A stretch of DNA of 19,726 bases from positions 1 through 19,726 of the forward strand of contig JBKCHH010000015.1 in assembly GCA_046302855.1 (NCBI GenBank), written 5' to 3'. Positions 1 to 8,025 of this stretch are shown here, piece by piece (the stretch's first letter is position 1; each line of letters opens with the position of its first letter). A program made the position numbers and the translations under genes. Origin of the DNA: JBKCHH01 sp046302855. Its GTDB lineage: Bacteria > Pseudomonadota > Alphaproteobacteria > Rickettsiales > UBA8987. The notes under the pieces are model-generated. The model was given only the letters and a program-made list of their open reading frames with translations, was not told the origin of the DNA and did no database searches.

Positions 1-488
1 TTATTAGAAACCTCAACTGCTTCTTTTACATCTGGCGAAGTAACCTTGAAGATTGATACCTCACTGGATTCACCCTTCGGGTTAAAATTAATTTTGGGGA
101 ATAACTCAAAGGCTAAATCGTTCTGCAAACCATCTGGCACCTGCGAGATTAATTTGCTTTTTTGTAAATCACGAAAATTAGCGTAGATAACATCTGCCTC
201 TTCCTTAGAAGGGGCTTTTGAAGAAATTAGCACCAAAGACTCATCATCTAAGCTATTCCTAACTTCAAAGGGAGAAACCTTGTTGCCGTAAGTAGCCTTA
301 TATTCATCATGTAGGGCAGTTATTGCCTTTAGGGAATCTGCCGTTTTTGCATCTGATAGTTTTAAAATTCTAACAACCGAAATTTCTTTTGAGATTGGTT
401 CTTGGTTAGCTTTTTTCTCTTCTTTTTTATCATCAAAACAAGAAGTTAGCGAAAATACAATTAATAAAGAAAGTAGAGTTTTTTTCAT
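1..488 (-). CDS. Putative lipoprotein, 3' end cut by window edge
   Basis: I do not recognise this protein. It reads from an ATG at 488 leftwards for 162 codons with no stop before the window edge, so the C-terminus is missing. It opens with a charged-hydrophobic signal (MKKTLLSLLIVFSLTSC) ending in a lipobox-like LTSC, so it is probably a lipoprotein acylated on Cys17. A Lys/Glu-rich linker (DDKKEEKKANQ) follows, then a soluble mixed alpha/beta-looking domain from about residue 35. The start lies 3 bases past the sdhD stop, so it is probably translationally coupled to sdhCD in one transcript. In most alphaproteobacteria sdhA follows sdhD, so the position is unusual. A periplasmic folding factor or an unknown lipoprotein are both possible; I cannot choose. 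Confidence 0.75.
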   Translation of the reverse strand, partial: MKKTLLSLLIVFSLTSCFDDKKEEKKANQEPISKEISVVRILKLSDAKTADSLKAITALHDEYKATYGNKVSPFEVRNSLDDESLVLISSKAPSKEEADVIYANFRDLQKSKLISQVPDGLQNDLAFELFPKINFNPKGESSEVSIFKVTSPDVKEAVEVSN

Positions 489-491
489 TTT

Positions 492-887
492 TTATACCTT
501 AAAGTTAATGTAAGAAATGGCAAATATTGTAGCAATTGCCAGAGCAAGAAATAATAGCTTTGTTATAATTAGCAAAGAAAATTTTGCCCATTTTGCATGA
601 ATATAATCTTCAATTATTGTTTGCAAACCAAGGTTAGCATGAAAATAAGAAACTATAATAAAAAAAATAGCAAAAACAGCGTTGATAGGGCTTTTAAACC
701 ATTCAATCTTTTCTGCTAATGAGTAATTATAAGTGCTAACAAGGCTAAAAATTGCCCAAACAACCAAAAACAGCAGGGCAACAGCTGTTAGCCTTTGCTT
801 AAACCAGTGGTCAACCCCACTTTTTCTAGAAGAGTCTGCAAAAACAGTTGCCTGTTTTGAGCGAAGTTTTAGATTTTTTTCTGTCAT
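492..887 (-). CDS. sdhD: Succinate dehydrogenase membrane anchor subunit SdhD
   Basis: This 131-aa protein is the second membrane anchor of succinate dehydrogenase (complex II), which with SdhC holds heme b and the quinone site and ties SdhAB to the inner membrane. Features seen are the GVDHWFKQRLTA segment at residues 24-35, three hydrophobic helices at about 33-50, 68-82 and 104-127, and the family motif H83-x4-LQTIIEDYIH with His83 as the probable heme ligand and a second His at 97. Length and three-helix topology are typical. The ATG at 887 begins one base after the sdhC stop, and a lipoprotein gene starts 3 bases downstream, so all three genes are probably one operon. sdhA and sdhB are not in the window. 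Confidence 0.93.
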   Translation of the reverse strand: MTEKNLKLRSKQATVFADSSRKSGVDHWFKQRLTAVALLFLVVWAIFSLVSTYNYSLAEKIEWFKSPINAVFAIFFIIVSYFHANLGLQTIIEDYIHAKWAKFSLLIITKLLFLALAIATIFAISYINFKV

Positions 888-888
888 A

Positions 889-1311
889 CTATATTACCCC
901 GTAAAGTATCAGCCAAGTTATTAGCGTTGCGATGACCGATAAAATAATGGCAGAGTAAGTAAATATTCTTGCCTGAGAAACCTTAAAGCCAATACCTAAA
1001 TCTAGTAGTAGATGCCTAATTCCCCCAAAGGCGTGATGGTAAAGCGACCAAATAAATAGTAGAATAAAAATTTGCGAAATATTCTGCCACAGCCAGCAGG
1101 TGCAACCCTCTAAACATTCCGGTGCAAAGGCAAGTTTTATAATATAGATAGAAATTATTATTAGCCCAAACAGGTTAAAAACGCCTGATAGCCTATGAAA
1201 AATAGAGGAAATCGAGGTAAATTCTGGCTTATAGATTTGAATGTGGGGTGAAAGGGGCCTTTCCTTTTTTACCCTTTGTTCTTCTTTTACTGCTTTTGTT
1301 TCTTTTGCCAT
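889..1311 (-). CDS. sdhC: Succinate dehydrogenase cytochrome b556 subunit SdhC
   Basis: This 140-aa protein is the large cytochrome b anchor of complex II in the inner membrane. The sequence shows a Lys/Glu-rich N-terminus, the family signature RPLSPHIQIYKP at residues 18-29, the quinone-site-like SIFHRLSG at 36-43, and HHAFGGIRHLLLD at 92-104, which carries the heme-ligand histidine. Three hydrophobic helices lie at about 45-61, 77-95 and 115-138. It is the first gene of a minus-strand operon sdhC-sdhD-lipoprotein. No clear Shine-Dalgarno precedes the ATG (upstream is AT only). The small cysteine cluster between helices 1 and 2 (CLEGCTC, residues 66-72) is unusual to my eye and might bind metal or form a disulfide; that is inference. 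Confidence 0.94.
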   Translation of the reverse strand: MAKETKAVKEEQRVKKERPLSPHIQIYKPEFTSISSIFHRLSGVFNLFGLIIISIYIIKLAFAPECLEGCTCWLWQNISQIFILLFIWSLYHHAFGGIRHLLLDLGIGFKVSQARIFTYSAIILSVIATLITWLILYGVI

Positions 1312-1434
1312 TTTTTATAATTTTACACTCTTTGTTAAGTTGTTAAAATCTTTTTCTAGTATCTGCAAGGGATTTTTTAGCGGATTAATCTAATTCCTAT
1401 TCCCTTTCCTTTCAAAACACATTACAATTAAAAA
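1312..1434. promoter_or_regulatory. Divergent promoter region between sdhC and fixI
   Basis: This 123-bp gap serves two divergent operons. Towards fixI, a TACAAT -10-like hexamer lies at 1423-1428, so close to the ATG (1435) that the transcript could be leaderless; no good -35 is visible. Towards sdhC (minus strand) a TTGCAG/TAACAA pair with 17-bp spacing and a TAAAAT nearer the start are weak candidates. A direct repeat TTGTTAA-g-TTGTTAA occupies 1332-1346, 20-35 bp before sdhC, and could be an operator. No FNR box (TTGAT-N4-ATCAA) was seen. All calls are by eye. Confidence 0.35.
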
Positions 1435-3582
1435 ATGCAGTATGATTATAGCAATTTTGTTATTGAAGAAAACAAGCTAAATAAGGCTTATCTACAAATT
1501 CAGGGCATTACCTGCACGGGCTGTATTATAAAGATTGAAAACTCTCTAAAAAAGCAAAAACAAATAAAATCGGCTAGGATTAATTTTTCTACCAATCGCC
1601 TAGAGGTTATTTGGAATAATGATAAAAATTACATCAATGAAATCATTGGTTTAATAGAAAAACTTGGATATAAAGGTGAACCCTTTGAATATAGTAATTA
1701 TTTAGAAAAAGAGCAAAATCGCATAAAAAATTTGCTTATTGCAGTTGGGGTATCTGGCTTTGCCTCAACCAATATAATGTTATTTTCTGTAGCCTTATGG
1801 GCGGGGTATTTTGAAGGGATGGAGGAGCAGAGCAAAAATCTTTTCAACTGGCTCTCCCTAATTATTGGCGTGCCAGCCATTATTTTTTGCGGAAAGACCT
1901 TTTTTGTAAGTGGCTTTAATGCCTTAAAAAACTTCTCTACCAATATAGATGTGCCAATTTCGGTGGGGATAATTTTAACCACCCTAATTAGTATTCAAGA
2001 AACATTCCTAAATGGTAAGTATGTGTATTTTGATTCTGCCATAATGCTAGAGTTCTTTTTGCTTTTAGGCAGGTATTTTGAGGCAAAAACTTTGGGTAGG
2101 GCGAAAGAATATGCCAGCCAGCTTTTGCAAAATCAGCAAGAGATGGTAAAGGTAATAAGGGAGGGGAAAATTACCATAATTTCACCCAAACAAGTGCAAA
2201 TTGGTATGGAGGTTTTAGTTCCAGCTGGTGAAAAAATTAGCGTAGATGGGGTGGTAATTGAGGGGGTAAGTGAAGTTGATAAAAGTTTAATAAGTGGTGA
2301 GGTTCTGCCAGAAAAAATTCAAGTAGGTTCAAAAGTATTAAGTGGCACTATAAATTTAGGTGCATCTATAAAAATAAGGGTGGAGGCAGATTATCAAAAT
2401 AGTTTTTTAGCAAGCCTTATAAAAATTATCGAGGGGGCAGAAAAAAATAAAGATAAGTTTAGCACCTTTGCCGAAAAAACCATAAAAATCTATACGCCAA
2501 CTATTCATATTCTTGCCTTATTTACCTTTTTGGGGTGGATATTTATTGGGCATATTGCTTGGCAGGCAGCTGCCTTAATAGCCGTTTCTGTATTAATTGT
2601 TACCTGCCCATGTGCTTTGGGTTTAGCGGTTCCAGTGGCTCACACTATTGCTACCGCTCTTTTGTTCAAGCATGGGGTAATTAGAAAAAGCCAAGATTCT
2701 TTAGAAAAGCTAGCTAGCATCAGCAAAATTGTATTTGATAAAACAGGAACTCTTACCAAGGGAGAGCTTAAATTAATTAACACGGAGGCTATTTCTAAAG
2801 AGGATATAAACTTGGCAAGTAGCATAGCAGGTTCAAGTAATCACATAATTTCAAGGGCAATTTTTGCTCTAAATGATAAGGTAAAGGTAGCAACAAAGGT
2901 AAAAGAAATTTTGGGGCTAGGGCTAGAGGCTAAAATTAATAATGAAAAATTTTTACTAGGTAGTGCAGAATTTGTGGGGGCAAAAAATACTGGTGACGGC
3001 AAGGTAATAATTTACCTACAAAAACCCTCTTTGCCTTTAGTAGAATTTATTTTTTCAGATGAGCTAAAGCCAGATGCAAAACAGGTTATACAAAGTTTAA
3101 AGAATGATGGCTATAAGCTATGTATTATTTCAGGCGATAATAAAGAAAATACAGGCAGAATAGCCGGTGAAGTTGGCATTGACGAATTCTATTTTGCTAA
3201 GAAGCCAGAAGAAAAATTTAATCTAATAAATTCCTTCAAAGAAAACTTACTTATGGTTGGGGATGGCTTAAATGATTTGCCAGCCATTTCCGCCTCGCTT
3301 GTTTCTATTAGCTTTGCCAGTGGAAGCAATATTACGCAAAAAACCTCTGATTTTATTATTCAGGGGAAAAATCTTGAACCCCTTTATCTTACAATAAAAA
3401 CCGCTAAAAGAACTATTGCTGTAATAAAACAAAATATTGGATTATCACTTTTATATAATGTATTCGCCGTGCCTTTAGCGGTTAGTGGCTTAATAAATCC
3501 ATTTCTAGCCGCAGTTATGATGTCTATTTCTTCGTTGACAGTTACGCTTAACTCTTTCAAGATAAAAAGAATAAAAAGCTAA
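1435..3582 (+). CDS. fixI: FixI/CcoI-type copper-transporting P-type ATPase
   Basis: This 715-aa inner-membrane P1B ATPase resembles FixI/CcoI, which supplies copper during cbb3 cytochrome oxidase assembly. From N to C it shows a heavy-metal-binding domain with CTGC (27-30), the FixI-like stretch NIMLFSVALWAGYF (113-126), the actuator loop SGEVLPE (287-293, normally TGE), the membrane metal site CPC (391-393), the phosphorylation motif DKTGTLTKG (435-443), the hinge GDGLNDLPA (609-617) and C-terminal YN (674-675) and MSISS (697-701). The nucleotide-binding-domain signature usually reads SxHP; here it is SNHI (468-471), so His is kept and Pro lost. Length is normal. fixG, fixH, fixS and the ccoNOP oxidase genes are not here. 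scoB starts 7 bases downstream, so the two may be co-transcribed. FixI rather than CopA is my preferred call because of the LWAGYF segment. Confidence 0.88.
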   Translation: MQYDYSNFVIEENKLNKAYLQIQGITCTGCIIKIENSLKKQKQIKSARINFSTNRLEVIWNNDKNYINEIIGLIEKLGYKGEPFEYSNYLEKEQNRIKNLLIAVGVSGFASTNIMLFSVALWAGYFEGMEEQSKNLFNWLSLIIGVPAIIFCGKTFFVSGFNALKNFSTNIDVPISVGIILTTLISIQETFLNGKYVYFDSAIMLEFFLLLGRYFEAKTLGRAKEYASQLLQNQQEMVKVIREGKITIISPKQVQIGMEVLVPAGEKISVDGVVIEGVSEVDKSLISGEVLPEKIQVGSKVLSGTINLGASIKIRVEADYQNSFLASLIKIIEGAEKNKDKFSTFAEKTIKIYTPTIHILALFTFLGWIFIGHIAWQAAALIAVSVLIVTCPCALGLAVPVAHTIATALLFKHGVIRKSQDSLEKLASISKIVFDKTGTLTKGELKLINTEAISKEDINLASSIAGSSNHIISRAIFALNDKVKVATKVKEILGLGLEAKINNEKFLLGSAEFVGAKNTGDGKVIIYLQKPSLPLVEFIFSDELKPDAKQVIQSLKNDGYKLCIISGDNKENTGRIAGEVGIDEFYFAKKPEEKFNLINSFKENLLMVGDGLNDLPAISASLVSISFASGSNITQKTSDFIIQGKNLEPLYLTIKTAKRTIAVIKQNIGLSLLYNVFAVPLAVSGLINPFLAAVMMSISSLTVTLNSFKIKRIKS

Positions 3583-3588
3583 AAACTT

Positions 3589-4227
3589 ATGCCTTGGACA
3601 GAAGAGCAAATGTGCAAAATTGCTGCCAAAGAGTTTTTTTCTGGCTGTTATGTAAACTTAGGCATAGGAATACCCACCCTTGTTGCCAACTATATTCCAG
3701 ATGATTTAAAAGTTACCTTTCAAAGCGAAAACGGCATGCTTGGTATGGGTCCTTTTCCTTTAGAGAGCGAAATTGATCCAGATTTAATAAATGCTGGCAA
3801 GCAAACCATTTCTGAAATTGATGAAAGTTTATACTTTGATAGTGCCAGCTCATTTGCTATGATAAGGGGTGGGCATATAGATTTAACCGTTCTTGGTGCT
3901 TTAGAAGTATCTGAACATGGGGATTTGGCAAATTGGCTAATACCCGGTAAAATGGTAAAGGGCCCAGGTGGAGCAATGGATTTGGTAGCGGGGGCTAAAA
4001 AAGTGGTGGTTATGCAATCCCACACTTCTAAAGATGGAAAGCCAAAGATAGTAAAAAAATGCGCCCTACCACTCACCGGTGAAAAGGTGGTGCATAGAAT
4101 AATAACTGAGTTAGCGGTTTTTGATATAGATTCAAAAGGGCTAATTCTACGCAAAAAGGCGGATGATATTTCAATAGAAGATTTGCAAAAAATTACTGAA
4201 CCAAAATTTAGGATTGAACTTGAATAG
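3589..4227 (+). CDS. scoB: 3-oxoacid CoA-transferase subunit B (SCOT/AtoA type)
   Basis: This 212-aa protein is the beta subunit of a succinyl-CoA:3-ketoacid (or acetate:acetoacetate) CoA-transferase, which moves CoA onto acetoacetate in ketone-body use. Seen are the glycine-rich VNLGIGIPTLVANY (22-35), the active-site motif SENGMLGMGP (46-55) with catalytic Glu47, and GGHIDLTVLGALEVSEHGDLANW further on, all typical of the family; length is also typical. The enzyme needs subunit A, which normally lies directly upstream. Here fixI lies upstream instead and no scoA is in the window. It ends 9 bases before the MFS gene, whose Shine-Dalgarno overlaps the scoB stop, so the two are probably co-transcribed. 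Acid specificity cannot be read from sequence. Confidence 0.93.
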   Translation: MPWTEEQMCKIAAKEFFSGCYVNLGIGIPTLVANYIPDDLKVTFQSENGMLGMGPFPLESEIDPDLINAGKQTISEIDESLYFDSASSFAMIRGGHIDLTVLGALEVSEHGDLANWLIPGKMVKGPGGAMDLVAGAKKVVVMQSHTSKDGKPKIVKKCALPLTGEKVVHRIITELAVFDIDSKGLILRKKADDISIEDLQKITEPKFRIELE

Positions 4228-4236
4228 GAGCTTACA

Positions 4237-5505
4237 ATGAACCTGGCAAAGAAAATATTTTCTAACTACAACCGCAATCTGTTCTTCTATGGATTTTTAG
4301 GGGTTGCAACCGCCTTTGTTAGTTTATTTTTGTATGTATTTTTGCCAAAACTATATTCCGATTTCTTTGGCGTAGGCTTGGCAACCATTGGTGCCGTATT
4401 AATTTTTTCTAGATTTATCGATGCTTTTTTAGACCCTTTAATTGGCCATGTATCAGATAAAATAGCTAAAAACTATTCTAGAAAATTTATAATAATAATA
4501 GCCCTATTTTTGCTGTTATTTTCTTACATATTATTACTATACCCTATTGAATCACATATAAAACTTTGGCTATTTTTTACCATTACTTTGGCTTATTTAT
4601 CTTTATCTACGGTAATAATTAATGCACTAAGCATTATTCCAGAATATTCAAAAGAGCAAAAAACTAGGCTGGATTTAAATTCTGCAAGAGAATTTTTTGG
4701 CATAATTGGCGTTTTTTTAGCCATTGTAATTCCAAATATTTTTTTAACGGGGGTGGGTAAAGACAGTGCCATTGAATTTTTATCTTATTTAGGCTTGGCT
4801 ATTTTTTCTTTAACCGCCTTGGCATTTGTGTTTTTTGATTTCGAACAGCCTAAGAAAACGCTCAAAAATAGCCATAATTTCTTTAAAAACTTTTCTTATG
4901 TTGTAAAAGATAGGGAATTTTTATACCTAATTTTAATAAATTTTGTAAATAATTTAACCTTCGCCATTACCTCTGCCGTTTTTGTTTTTTATGTAAGTAA
5001 AGTGTTGCTTGCAGAAGTAAGTATTGGTGCTTAACTGCTTACCTATTTTATAAGTAGCTTTGTTTTTATTGGAATCTTAAGCAAACTATCCAAAAAATAT
5101 GGCAAAATTTTCATATGGAAAATTGCTTTAATTGGTAGTGTTGTTTCATTCGCTGGAACCTTGTTTATAGATCACAATTCGGCTTGGTTATTTTATTTAG
5201 TATGTATTTTTTCTGGAGCCTTTTTAGGGGCAGATTTATTTGTTCCACCTTCAATGCTAAGTGATTATATTCATAAAAACAAAAAAGAATCAGAATCTGG
5301 CATCTATAGCGGGTTTTGGGTGTTTAATATAAAGCTAGCACTGGCAATAGGCGGTGGTGGCGCCCTTTTAATTATTGGGGAATATGGGGAATCTTCTAAA
5401 ATACTGGGGCTTCCCACAATAAGTATAGTTTACGCCCTTATCCCTTGTTTATTAAAAGCCGTAACTTTTATTCTACTTAAAAATTTAAAAAATGAGCGAG
5501 TTTAA
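4237..5505 (+). pseudogene. MFS transporter (GPH/MelB-like), split by one in-frame stop
   Basis: One reading frame of 422 codons runs from the ATG at 4237 to the stop at 5503-5505, broken only by TAA at 5032-5034 (codon 266). The frame stays open on both sides, and codons 267-308 read as sensible membrane protein (LLTYFISSFVFIGILSKLSK...). Upstream lies FIDAFLDPLIGHVSDKIAK, which matches the loop 2-3 motif of glycoside-pentoside-hexuronide:cation symporters (MFS_2), and about 12 hydrophobic segments fit across the whole length. A good AGGAG (4226-4230) sits 6 bases before the ATG. A TTA, TAT or TAC codon changed by one base would give this TAA. It is therefore a very young pseudogene, a sequencing error or a readthrough gene. 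A TTG at 5161 could restart the C-terminal 114 aa but alone would make only about four helices. Substrate unknown. Confidence 0.8.
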
Positions 5506-5710
5506 AGATGATGATATTTTTGTTGAGGTAATCTCAAGGGGAAATTTTTTAAAAGTAACCGTAATCCACAATAAAACTGGTTTAGAAGCCACTGCTACGG
5601 GACCTAGAAAACTAGGTGATAAAAACAACTTCGCTACCGAAAAATACTTAACTAACCACCTAACCAAGCTAGCACTAAAGAAATTACATAATACTTTAGA
5701 TAAGGCGTAA
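5492..5710 (+). CDS. Small conserved-looking protein, 72 aa
   Basis: This short protein starts inside the last 14 bases of the MFS gene, so it was probably translated by coupling to it. It is soluble, with no signal or membrane segment. Its core, IFVEVISRGNFLKVTVIHNKT at about residues 9-29 (strand-turn-strand), followed by a helix ending LTKLALKKLHNTLDKA, resembles the small uncharacterised alphaproteobacterial family I know as DUF6898 (strands, 'TG.E', then a C-terminal KL helix). That match is from memory and is tentative. Function unknown. The overlap and the absence of alternative frames of similar quality support a real gene. Confidence 0.65.
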   Translation: MSEFKDDDIFVEVISRGNFLKVTVIHNKTGLEATATGPRKLGDKNNFATEKYLTNHLTKLALKKLHNTLDKA

Positions 5711-5730
5711 ATTATTATAAAACTTCCCTG

Positions 5731-5757
5731 TTGAAATTAGCCTAGCAGTGCTATAAA
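5731..5757 (+). promoter_or_regulatory. Possible sigma-70 promoter before the imelysin-like gene
   Basis: TTGAAA at 5731-5736 and TATAAA at 5752-5757 are separated by 15 bases, slightly short for a housekeeping promoter. The pair lies in the 68-bp gap before the ATG at 5779. The hexamers are good but the spacing is not, so the call is weak. Confidence 0.3.
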
Positions 5758-5778
5758 AAATTAAAAAAGTGATAATAA

Positions 5779-6966
5779 ATGTATAAGTTAAAGCCATTAA
5801 ATATTTTAATAGTAGCAGTTATTTTCTTTATACTATTTAAGGTAGCAAGTGAAATGGCGGAAAAGAAATATGATGCCTTAAAGCAAATTAAAACCTATGC
5901 TGAAATTGCCAGCAAAAACTATTATGATTCTTATGTAAAGGCATTGGAACTACAAAATTCTATTCAAAATCTATTAGATGCTCCAAGTAAAGATGCTCTA
6001 GAAAAGGCAAGGGCAAGCTGGAAAATAGCTAGAGATTATTATAATCAAACAGAAGTATTCCGCTTTTATAATGGGCCTATAGATTTTTCTGATAGTTCGG
6101 TAAAGGAACAGGGTCCTGAAAATAGAATCAACGCTTGGCCGGCAAATGAGGCTTACATTGATTACACAAGGGATAATCCAAATTCTGGCGTAATAATGGA
6201 TAAGATTAGCAAAATTTCAAAAGATTTTTTAAACGAAAAACACTCAAAAACTAATGTAATTCTTGGCTTTCACTCAATAGAATTTTTACTTTGGGGGCAA
6301 GATTTTAGAAGGGTTTTAGCGGGTAATCGCCCATATACAGATTATATTGCGGGTAATTTCTTCAATAATAAAAGACGGGATTTTTTAAAAATAACCACCG
6401 AACTTTTGGTGCAAGATTTGCACACAGTGGCAGAGGCTTGGAATACACAAAAAGATAACAATTATTATTCGGAGTTTATAAAATTAAAACAAAAGCAGGC
6501 TCTTAGTAATATCTTTACAGGGGTTGTAAGTTTAAGTGGTAATGAAATTTCATATAAAAAAATTCTAGATTTAATTGAGGTGGAAAAAAATATAGTGAAA
6601 AAAGAGCCATCTGATTATAGTGATTACTCAATCGAAGATTTGCTTGCCAATTTTCAAGGTATCAAAAACATTTATTTTGGTGAATATAAGGCGGTAGAGA
6701 AAACCTTTACTGGCAATGGTATTGGCGAGCTTGTAAAAAATAAATCACCCGCCCTAAACAAAAAAATACTAGGTAAAATAAAAGAAATAGATGCTCTCGC
6801 AAAAACCCTGCCCAAGCCTTTCGATGAAAAGGTGTTAAAAAGCCCTAAAGGCTCAGTAGAAAGGGTTTTAATGGCAAAATTTGCTGAATCTTTTATTGAA
6901 CTATCTGATTATATTAAAAACGCTGGCACAGATCTTGGCTTAGAGGTAGAAGTTAGGAAAAAGTAA
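5779..6966 (+). CDS. Imelysin-like (peptidase M75 family) exported/anchored protein
   Basis: This 395-aa protein matches the imelysin family (insulin-cleaving protein, IrpA, EfeO-like), periplasmic helical-bundle proteins linked to iron uptake; protease activity is doubtful in the family. A hydrophobic segment at residues 7-22 is an uncleaved signal anchor or signal peptide. The family hallmark GxHxxE is present as GFHSIE (163-168) followed by FLLWGQD. Preceding residues WKIARDYYNQTEVFRFYNGPID (81-102) and ENRINAWP (114-121) also fit the first helical repeat. A second repeat half follows from about residue 230. Length is typical. It shares direction with the PstS-like gene 45 bp downstream. 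No di-heme peroxidase or ferric uptake genes, frequent partners elsewhere, are nearby. Iron link is family knowledge, not seen here. Confidence 0.85.
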   Translation: MYKLKPLNILIVAVIFFILFKVASEMAEKKYDALKQIKTYAEIASKNYYDSYVKALELQNSIQNLLDAPSKDALEKARASWKIARDYYNQTEVFRFYNGPIDFSDSSVKEQGPENRINAWPANEAYIDYTRDNPNSGVIMDKISKISKDFLNEKHSKTNVILGFHSIEFLLWGQDFRRVLAGNRPYTDYIAGNFFNNKRRDFLKITTELLVQDLHTVAEAWNTQKDNNYYSEFIKLKQKQALSNIFTGVVSLSGNEISYKKILDLIEVEKNIVKKEPSDYSDYSIEDLLANFQGIKNIYFGEYKAVEKTFTGNGIGELVKNKSPALNKKILGKIKEIDALAKTLPKPFDEKVLKSPKGSVERVLMAKFAESFIELSDYIKNAGTDLGLEVEVRKK

Positions 6967-7011
6967 TTGAAAATAGCTGATTTAAGGCTACGATAACCAA
7001 AAATAAAACAT

Positions 7012-8010
7012 ATGAAAAAAACTCTCCTTACCTTACTTTTACTTTTCTTTTCAACCAATGTTCAAGCTAGAGAAAACATAAGAATAGTTGGCTCTTCAAC
7101 TGTATTCCCATTTGTTACGATAGTGGCGGAAGATTTTAAAAATAATACTGGTTTGCCCTCACCTATAGTTGAATCAACTGGCACTGGGGCTGGCGTGAAG
7201 TTATTTTGTGCAGGGGTGGGTGAAAACCATCCAGACATAGTTAATGCTTCAAGGAAAATAAAGGATACTGAATTGGCAGAGTGCAAAAAAAATGGCGTTA
7301 AGGGAATCACAGAAATAACTATAGGTTATGATGGGATAGTTCTTGCCAACTCGTTAAAGGCTCCCACCTTTAAACTTACTAAAGAACAGTTATTTTTGGC
7401 CGTAGCAAAAAAAGTTCCGCAAAACAATACTTTAGTTGATAATTTCTATAAAAGCTGGAGCGATATTTCCCCAGAATTGCCAAATATAAAAATTACTGTT
7501 TATGGCCCACCTTCAACCTCTGGCACTAGAGATGCCTTTGAGGAACTTTTACTAGAAAAGGCCTGTGCTTCCTTTAAAGAATATGCAACAATTAAAAACT
7601 CTGATGAGAGAAAAAGCACCTGCCACCAAATAAGAAGTGATGGTGCCTATATTGATTCTGGCGAAAATGATAATTTAATTATCAGCAAGCTAGTGGTTAA
7701 TAAAAATGCCTTTGGTATTTTTGGCTATTCTTTCTTAGAAGAAAATCAAGATAAAATTAAGGCAATAGCCTTAGATGGGCAAAATCCAACCCTAGAAAAT
7801 ATCCAATCTTTTAAATATGAACTGGCAAGATCTCTATTAGTATATGTAAAAAATCAGCATGTTGCAAAAATAAAGGGGCTTAAAGAGTTTGTAAAAGAGC
7901 TCACTCTAGATGCAACTTTGGGCAATGGTGGAACGCTTAGCAAAAAAGGCTTAATTCCCTTAAATGCAAAAACTATAAAAGAAGTTCAATCTAAAGCTTC
8001 AAAAATTTAA
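7012..8010 (+). CDS. PstS-like phosphate-binding periplasmic protein
   Basis: This 332-aa protein has a clear signal peptide (MKKTLLTLLLLFFSTNVQA, cleavage likely after Ala19) and reads as a PstS-type periplasmic binding protein. Oxyanion-binding motifs are GSSTVFPF (27-34), STGTGAGVKLFC (55-66), NASRKI and GPPSTSGTRDAF (about 165-176), all typical of phosphate-binding proteins that hold the anion by backbone amides and Ser/Thr. Two cysteine pairs may form disulfides. No pstC, pstA, pstB or phoU is in the window, so it is either an orphan receptor or works with a transporter coded elsewhere. The next gene starts 15 bases downstream and is probably co-transcribed. No Pho box was recognised in the 45-bp gap upstream. 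The ligand is inferred from family. Confidence 0.87.
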   Translation: MKKTLLTLLLLFFSTNVQARENIRIVGSSTVFPFVTIVAEDFKNNTGLPSPIVESTGTGAGVKLFCAGVGENHPDIVNASRKIKDTELAECKKNGVKGITEITIGYDGIVLANSLKAPTFKLTKEQLFLAVAKKVPQNNTLVDNFYKSWSDISPELPNIKITVYGPPSTSGTRDAFEELLLEKACASFKEYATIKNSDERKSTCHQIRSDGAYIDSGENDNLIISKLVVNKNAFGIFGYSFLEENQDKIKAIALDGQNPTLENIQSFKYELARSLLVYVKNQHVAKIKGLKEFVKELTLDATLGNGGTLSKKGLIPLNAKTIKEVQSKASKI

Positions 8011-8025
8011 ACCACCCAATTACTA

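Noticed and set aside
3720..4154. 144-codon minus-strand open frame opposite scoB
   Set aside because: Antisense to a clear CoA-transferase gene, with no family features of its own.
6972..6993. TAGC...GCTA stem after the imelysin-like gene as a terminator
   Set aside because: Four-base stem, weak pairing and no T-run.
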